Shown piece by piece: positions 23,601 to 32,600 of a DNA stretch of 64,000 nt. Source of the stretch: Macrostomum hystrix. Taxonomy: Eukaryota > Platyhelminthes > Macrostomidae. How positions within the stretch are numbered: the first letter of the stretch is position 1; every line of letters begins with the position of its first letter. Location: the NCBI GenBank assembly GCA_950097015.1, contig CATNEN010000032.1, positions 1,612,001 to 1,676,000 on the forward strand, read 5' to 3'. Under the pieces are notes generated by a model. That model was not told the DNA's origin. It ran no database searches and saw nothing but the letters and a program-made list of their open reading frames with translations. A program made the translations under genes and the position numbers.

Positions 23601-26600
23601 TCCCTCACTAAAGCGCATGAGATTATTGCTAACTGGATTCTCCCTCTCTCGAGAGGTAGTGAGCAGTTCTGTACTCACTCCGCATTGACACCAGCCCAAA
23701 TTCGGACTAACCTGCCCCGTAGGCGGAAAGGCAAGACGGCATAGAAAGACAAGAAACGATGCGGGATGTCTCCGACGGGAGATGAGAAAATATTATTACC
23801 TCTAGCTAAAAAAATTAAATGAAAATTTCCGACTGCCTTTGAGCTTTTCTATCGATTTCTATTCCTATAAAATTAAGTTTAGTCAAGTTAACGAAACAAA
23901 ATGAATTCGAAAAGACCTGAGAACTTGACCGCTGTACACTTTTTGAATTATTGTTTCGATGCCTGCGAAAACTGTTGCTAACTCTTGCAGGTATTATGGG
24001 AGTGCAGCGATGCTGCTGCTGCTGATGCTGCTGCTGCCTAGGCGGGAAGTGCGTCTTCCACCGGCCAACGGGTTTATCGCGAAAAATAGAATATTTTTTG
24101 TAGAATTTGACTGAAAAAGTTACACGAAATAGTAACAATATAGACACGAAAGCCAAGCTACGAGTAATTACAAAACTGTACTAAAAAACCAACAGAAAAC
24201 AAATACAGATAGACAATGACCCAGGAGACACAGACACACTCAGTACAGACAGACAGAACAGAACAGAACATACGGACAGACACTAAATACAGACAACGAG
24301 AGACTAAGTGCAAACAGACACCCAGAACGGACAGACACCCAGTACACACTGACAGACACCCAGTACAGACTGACAGACACCCAGTACAGACTGACAGACA
24401 CCCAGTACAGACTGACAGACACCCAGTACAGACTGACAGACACTAAGTACAGACTGACAGACACTAAGTACAGACTGACAGACACTAAGTACAGACTGAC
24501 AGACACCCAGTACAGACTGACAGACACTAAGTACAGACTGACAGACACTAAGTACAGACTGACAGACACTAAGTACAGACTGACACACACCCAGTACAGA
24601 CTGACAGACACCCAGTACAGACTGACAGACACCCAGTACAGACATAGAGACACCCAGTACAGACACACACCCAGTACAGACAGACAACCAGTACAGACAC
24701 ACCCAGTACAGACAGACAACCAGTACAGACAGACAACCAGTACAGACAGACAACCAGTACAGACAGACAACCAGTACAGACAGACAACCAGTACAGACAG
24801 ACAACCAGTACAGACAGACAACCAGTACAGACAGACAACCAGTACAGACACACCCAGTACAGACAGACAACCAGTACAGACAAACAACCAGTACAGACAC
24901 ACCCAGTACAGACACACACCCAGTACAGACAGACAACCAGTACAGACAGGCAACCAGTACAGACAGGCAACCAGTACAGACAGGCAACCAGTACAGACAG
25001 ACAACCAGTACAGACAGGCAACCAGTACAGACAGGCAACCAGTACAGACAGGCAAACAGTAAAGACAGGCAACCAGTACAGACAGGCAACCAGTACAGAC
25101 ACACACCCAGTACAGACACACCCAGTACAGACACACACCCAGTACAGACAGACAACCAGTACAGACAGGCAACCAGTACAGACAGGCAACCAGTACAGAC
25201 AGGCAACCAGTACAGACAGGCAACCAGTACAGACAGGCAACCAGTACAGACAGGCAACCAGTACAGACAGACAACCAGTACAGACAGGCAACCAGTACAG
25301 ACAGACAACCAGTACAGACAGGCAACCAGTACAGACAGGCAACCAGTACAGACAGGCAACCAGTAAAGACAGGCAACCAGTACAGACAGACAACCAGTAC
25401 AGACAGGCAACCAGTACAGACAGACAACCAGTACAGACACACACCCAGTACAGACAGGCAACCAGTACAGACAGGCAACCAGTACAGACAGACAACCAGT
25501 ACAGACAGACACCCAGTACAGACACACACCCAGTACAGACAGGCAACCAGTACAGACAGACAACCAGTACAGACAGACACCCAGTACAGACAGGCAACCA
25601 GTACAGACAGGCAACCAGTACAGACAGACAACCAGTACAGACAGGCAATGAGTCTATCTCACCGGACTCATTGCTCTTGTGACTCTCGGCAGCAACATTT
25701 TTCATGACACACCGCGGTGCCACAACAGCTGGGCGACTTTTGCCAAGTCCGTTGACTTCAGCATTTCTAGCAATATCGATCAAAGTCTTGGAAGAAGCCA
25801 GGGTCACTGAAACAGAATAGTTTTCATTAACGAAAAGTATTTTTTTATCAACGATTATAAAACTGCGAGCAAAACATAAACGACAACGACGCTCACCGAA
25901 AGTGTCCCTCGAGGCAGCGGTTTGTTTTGTTCTCCGTTCTGACTGAAGTGTAAGAGCAGCAGCTGGTGGGTGAAGCTGCTTGATTGAGGTCACGATTGAG
26001 TTCATGAGTGAGATCACGATTGAGTTCATGAGTGAGGTCACGATTGAGTTCATGAGTGAGGTCACGATTGAGTTCATGAGTGAGGTCACGATTGAGTTCA
26101 TGAGTGAGATCACGATTGAGTTCATGAGTAAGATCACGATTGAGTTCATGAGTGAGGTCACGATTGAGTTCATGAGTGAGATCACGATTGAGTTCATGAG
26201 TGAGGTCACGATTGAGTTCATGAGTGAGATCACGATTGAGTTCAAGAGTGAGATCACGATTGAGTTCATGAGTGAGATCACGATTGAGTTCATGAGTGAG
26301 GTCACGATTGAGTTCATGAGTGAGGTCACGATTGAGTTCATGAGTGAGATCACGATTGAGTTCATGAGTGAGGTCACGATTGAGTTCATGAGTGAGATCA
26401 CGATTGAGTTCATGGGTGAGATTAGCAGTGAAATACCTGCTTAGCAGCATCTTCCTTAGCTTGCTTCGGTGGCAACGATTGAGTTCATGAGTGAGATCAC
26501 GATTGAGTTCATGAGTGAGATCACGATTGAGTTCATGGGTGAGATTAGCAGTGAAATACCTGCTTAGCAGCATCTTCCTTAGCTTGCTTCGGTGGCAGTT

Positions 26601-29600
26601 TCTGCGGCAGGCCGTCACGATCCTCAGCTTTTTTGAGTCTCGGGTTCGATGCCAGAACCGTCATCCGCTGCTTCAAGCCCTCCTTCTGCGCGGCGCTGGC
26701 CGCTTCGCCGCCGAGTTGGCGCCGTAGAAAGCCGAGCTGGCGAGACAGGCGCCAGATGGGAACGACCGACACGTGGTGCAGCTGCTGCTCCATCTCAGCC
26801 GAGAGATGCGCGTGCTCAAGCTGGAAAATTTCGTCACCAGCGCAGCCGAGTAAATCATCGAACCCTTCCTGTAAGCAGTCCCAATCCCTGCTCATCCTAC
26901 AGTGAGCAGTCCCCAATCCCTGCTCATCCTACAGTGAGCTATCCTTAATCCCTGCTCATCCTACAGTGAGCTATCCCCAATCCCTGCTCATCCTACAGTA
27001 AGCTATCCCCAATCCCTGCTCATCCTACAGTGAGCAGTCCCAATCCCTGCTCATCCTACAGTGAGCTATCCCCAATCCCTGCTCATCCTACAGTGAGCTA
27101 TCCCCAATCCCTGCTCATCCTACAGTGAGCTATCCCCAATCCCTGCTCATCCTACAGTGAGCAGACCCAATCCCTGCTCATCCTACAGTGAGCTATCCCC
27201 AATCCCTGCTCATCCTACAGTGAGCTATCCCCAATCCCTGCTCATCCTACAGCGAGCAGTCCCAATCCCTGCTCATCCTACAGTGAGCTATCCCCAATCC
27301 CTGCTCATCCTACAGTGAGCTATCCCCAATCCCTGCTCATCCTACAGTGAGCTATCCCCAATCCCTGCTCATTCTACAGTGAGCTATCCCCAATCCCTGC
27401 TCATCCTACAGCGAGCAGTCCCAATCCCTGCTCATCCTACAGTGAGCTATCCCCAATCCCTGCTCATCCTACAGTGAGCTATCCCCAATCCCTGCTCATC
27501 CTACAGTGAGCAGACCCAATCCCTGCTCATCCTACAGTGAGCTATCCCCAATCCCTGCTCATCCTACAGTGAGCAGACCCAATCCCTGCTCATCCTACAG
27601 TGAGCTATCCCCAATCCCTGCTCATCCTACAGTGAGCTATCCCCAATCCCTGCTCATCCTACAGTGAGCTATCCCCAATCCCTGCTCATCCTACAGTGAG
27701 CTATCCCCAATCCCTGCTCATCCTACAGCGAGCAGTCCCAATCCCTGCTCATCCTACAGTGAGCTATCCCCAATCCCTGCTCATCCTACAGTGAGCAGAC
27801 CCAATCCCTGCTCATCCTACAGTGAGCTATCCCCAATCCCTGCTCATCCTACAGTGAGCAGTCCCAATCCCTGCTCATCCTACAGTGAGCAGTCCCAATC
27901 CCTGCTCATCCTACAGTGAGCTATCCCCAATCCCTGCTCATCCTACAGTGAGCAGACCCAATCCCTGCTCATCCTACAGTGAGCTATCCCCAATCCCTGC
28001 TCATCCTACAGTGAGCTATCCCCAATCCCTGCTCATCCTACAGTGAGCTATCCCCAATCCCTGCTCTACCAAATTACTCACAATTTCGTCGTCAGGAAAG
28101 AAGTTAAGCAGGTAGTGCAGCAGGTCAGTTTGAATGTCTGGCGTTCGATAAGGCTGGAGATTTTGTTAAGAAAATATCCTTTGAACCAAGCAAGGAATTG
28201 TTTAATCCGAAATAGCTCAAGTTCATTGTGTCGACGACTTACATCAAAGGAAGGGTTTAGTGTGGGAATATTGCCGTCAAACTCCGTTATGCTGACTCCG
28301 TTGTCCAAAATGCTAAAAAATAGAAAGTAAAACTTGCATTCGCCAAACAACGAAGTATGTACTTCTTAAACAAGTCTATCCCACCCAGTCTATCCCACCC
28401 AGTCTATCCCACCCAGTCTATCCCACCCAGTCTATCCCACCCAGTCTATCCCACCAAGTCTATCCCACTAAGTCTATCCCACCCAGTCTATCCCACCAAG
28501 TCTATCCCACTAAGTCTATCCCACCCACCTATCCCACCCAGTCTATCCCACCCAGTCTATCCCACCAAGTCTATCCCACTAAGTCTATCCCACCCAGTCT
28601 ATCCCACCAAGTCTATCCCACCAAGTCTATCCCACCCAGTCTATCCCACCCAGTCTATCCCACCCAGTCTATCCCACCAAGTCTATCCCACCCAGTCTAA
28701 CCCACCTATCCCACCCAGTCTATCCCACTAAGTCTATCCCACCAAGTCTATCCCACCCAGTCTATCCCACCAAGTCTATCCCACCCAGTCTATCCCACCC
28801 ACCTATCCCACCCAGTCTATCCCACCAAGTCTATCCCACCCAGTCTATCCCACCCACCTATCCCACCCAGTCTATCCCACCCAGTCTATCCCACCAAGTC
28901 TATCCCACCAAGTCTATCCCACCAAGTCTATCCCACCCAGTCTATCCCACCAAGTCTATCCCATTAAGTCTATCCCACCCAGTCTATCCCACCCAGTCTA
29001 TCCCACCCAGTCTATCCCACCAAGTCTATCCCATTAAGTCTATCCCACCCAGTCTATCCCACCCAGTCTATCCCACCAAGTCTATCCCATTAAGTCTATC
29101 CCACCCAGTCTATCCCACCTAGTCTATCCCACCCAGTCTATCCCACCCAGTCTATCCCACCCAGTCTATCCCACCCAGTCTATTTCCATCTCACGGATGC
29201 TCCGGTAGGTCCCAGCGGCCCCAGCAGAGGTCGATGCCGCCAAAAAAGGCCACCTTCTGGTCAATGACAGCTATCTTCTCGTGATGAGTGAACAGGTATT
29301 CATCCACGAAGCCCTTCTTGGTGTTAATGGAGCGCCGGGGGTGCAGGATGATGTGAATGTTCTTAGTCTTGCGCAGCTTGTCGTATAGACACTTTTGAGT
29401 GTACTTCGAGTGATTGTTGAGCAAGTTTTTTAACTCGGAGTAGAGCAGGATGAAGATCTGGACATTGTAAGTCTGATGATTCGCAAAGGGAAGCAAAAAT
29501 AGTTAATAAAAAGAAATTACGTTATTAGACCAATTGGACACTCACAGGAATTAAATACCCACCCCAATTATACACCCAATTAAAAACCCAATTAAGAAAC

Positions 29601-32600
29601 CCACGCGAATTAGACACCAAGATAAGTCACACCAATTAGACACCCTTCAACGAATTTGACAACCAGAACTAGACACCAACCCCAACAAGAAACATACCCC
29701 AATTAATTAGATATTTACCAATTAGACACCCATCTCAATAAGATACCTGCCCCAATTAGGCACCCATTCCCAGTGCTATTGCCAACAGCCGTCCTGTAGT
29801 TATTATTATTATTATTATTATTTCTTATTGACACCTATTCCAATTAAGACACCCACCCCAATTGGACCCCTAGTGAAAATTCCACCCTGATCAGTACGCT
29901 TATAATTGGTGTCATTTCACTCACGGCCCTGCGGTAAAGAATGTTTATGAGCTCGTGATAGCCGGCGCAAGGTCGCCTCAGCAGCACCTCAGGTGACAGG
30001 AACCAGTCAGCAATGAAAATCTCCTCTTTGGCCTGCTCGAGCGCGTCGGCTAGATCGTAAAAGTAGGCTGCTCCGTCAACAAGCCACTTGCAGGGCGTCG
30101 ACTCCCTCGGCGGGGCAAACGACCTTATTGACTCTATCGAGCTCGCTTTGATGACGGGAGAAGCGGCGGCAGCGGCGGCAGCCTCAAGACCGCCATAGTC
30201 AGCATTCGAAGCTAGAACCTTCAAGCCGCTCTGCATCGGCTCCGACCAAATCCTATTCACAATGACCGTGGCCTCACTGCAGGAGCAGGTAAGGATAACA
30301 ATGTCACTTCCACTGACTGATTCCCAATGTCACTCCACTGACTGATTCCCAATGTCACTCAACTGACTGATTCCCAATGTCACTCAACTGACTGATTCCC
30401 AATGTCACTCCACTGACTGATTCCCAATGTTGCTCAACTGACTGATTCCCAATGTCACTCAACTGACTGATTCCCAATGTCACTCCACTGACTGATTCTC
30501 AATGTTGCTCCAATGACTGACTCTCGATGTCACTCCACTGACTGATTCCCAATGTTGCTCCACTGACTGATTCCCAATGTCACTCCACTGACTGATTCCT
30601 AATGTCACTCCACTGACTGATTCCCAATGTCACTCCACTGACTGATTCCCAATGTCACTCCACTGACTGATTCCCAATGTTCACTCCACTGACTGACTCT
30701 CCAATGTCACTCCATTGACTGATTCCCAATGTCACTCCACTGACTGATTCCCAATGTCACTCCACTGACTGATTCCCAATGTCACTTCACTGACTGATTC
30801 CCAACTCTGCATCGGCTCCGACCAAATCCTATTCACAATGACCGTGGCCTCACTGCAGGAGCAGGTAAGGATAACAATGTCACTCCACTGACTGATTCCC
30901 AATGTCACTCCACTGACTGATTCGCAATGTCACTCCACTGACTGATTCCCAATGTCACTCCACTGACTGATTCCCAATGTCACTCCACTGACTGATTCCC
31001 AATGTCACTCCACTGACTGATTCCCAATGTCACTCCACTGACTGATTCCCAATGTCACTCCACTGACTGATTCCCAATGTCACTGCTCTGACTGTCAGTA
31101 TAAGACGGAGTGCCAGCTCACAGTTCGTTGTTGAACAGCTTCAGCTCAACCCGCGGCCTCAAATCCCCGCAGAAGGCGGAGCAGCTGGCTGCCGGGCATT
31201 CGTTATTTAAGTGATACTTGAATTCGCGATCCACAAGCACGAGGTCCAGCACCCTGACCGACAACACTCTCCAAGAAGACGATGTGACTGTCCTTGATTA
31301 CCATCCAGCTGTTTAAGGTTGGAAGTAAAAAAGTTCTAAATTTTAAATCGGAAGCTTCAACAGTAGCCAACTATTGGATTTTACTGTACAATATTTTCGT
31401 ATCACGTTACGCATCTACTTAGACTCTAAATTAACAAGCTAAACACCTTCCCAAATTATACAACCACCACAATTAGTTACCCACAAGTTACCCCACTTAA
31501 ACACCCACGCCAATTAAACACCTATCCAAATTAGAGACCCACCACAATTATACACCCACTCAATCAGACACCCACCACAATTAGACACCCACTCAATCAG
31601 ACACCCACCACAATTAGACACCCACCAAATTAGACACCCCGACAATTAGACACCCACCCAACTAGACACCCCGACAATTAGACACCCACCCAATTAGACA
31701 CCCCGAAAATTAGACACCCACCTTTGACTTACTTGACTTATCTGCAGAGGGTCCGATGGACACAGCGGGGAGGCGGGTAGACACCCACAACAATTAGACA
31801 CCCACCCAATTAATCACCCATCTAATTAGACACCCCGAAAATTAGACACCCACCAAATTAGACACCCACCACAATTAGACACCCACCCAACTAGACACCC
31901 CGACAATTAGACACCCACCTAATTAGACACCCACCACAATTAGACACCCACCACAATTAGACACCCACCACAATTAGACACCTACCTAAATTAGACACTT
32001 ACCACAATTAGACACCCACCCAATTAGACACCCACCCAATTAGACACCCACCCAATTAGACACCCACTCCAATTAGACACCCACCACAATTAGACACCCG
32101 CCACAATTAGACACCCACCACAATTAGACACCCACCACAATTAGACACCCACCAAAATTAGACACCCACCACAATTAGACACCCACCACAGTTAGACACC
32201 CACCACAATTAGACACCCACCACAATTAGTCACCCACCACAATTAGACACCCACCAAAATTAGACACCCACCACAATTAGACACCCACCACAATTAGACA
32301 CCCACCACAATTAGACACCCACCACAATTAGACACCCACCACAATTAGACACCCACCACAATTAGACACCCACCCCACCTAGACAGCACATGGATTTTGT
32401 GTAAACTAAACAAAACATCAAACTGTGTAAAGACGTACATTGAATTGCGTTTCTCTAGCCGGCAAGGCCAAAAGGGAAAGAATGACTTCGAGAAAGACTC
32501 ACGCTTTGCTTGCGCTTCTGACGAAATGTCGCCGCGGACAATTGTTGCGCACGATCTGCGCAACGACCTCGCCCTCCCACAGGCTGGGCCCCGTCTCATT

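Noticed and set aside
24240-26413. Cysteine-rich proteins (CLYWLPVCTG repeats)
   Set aside because: Array artefact in PLD intron 12; the only real coding part is exon 12 at its end.
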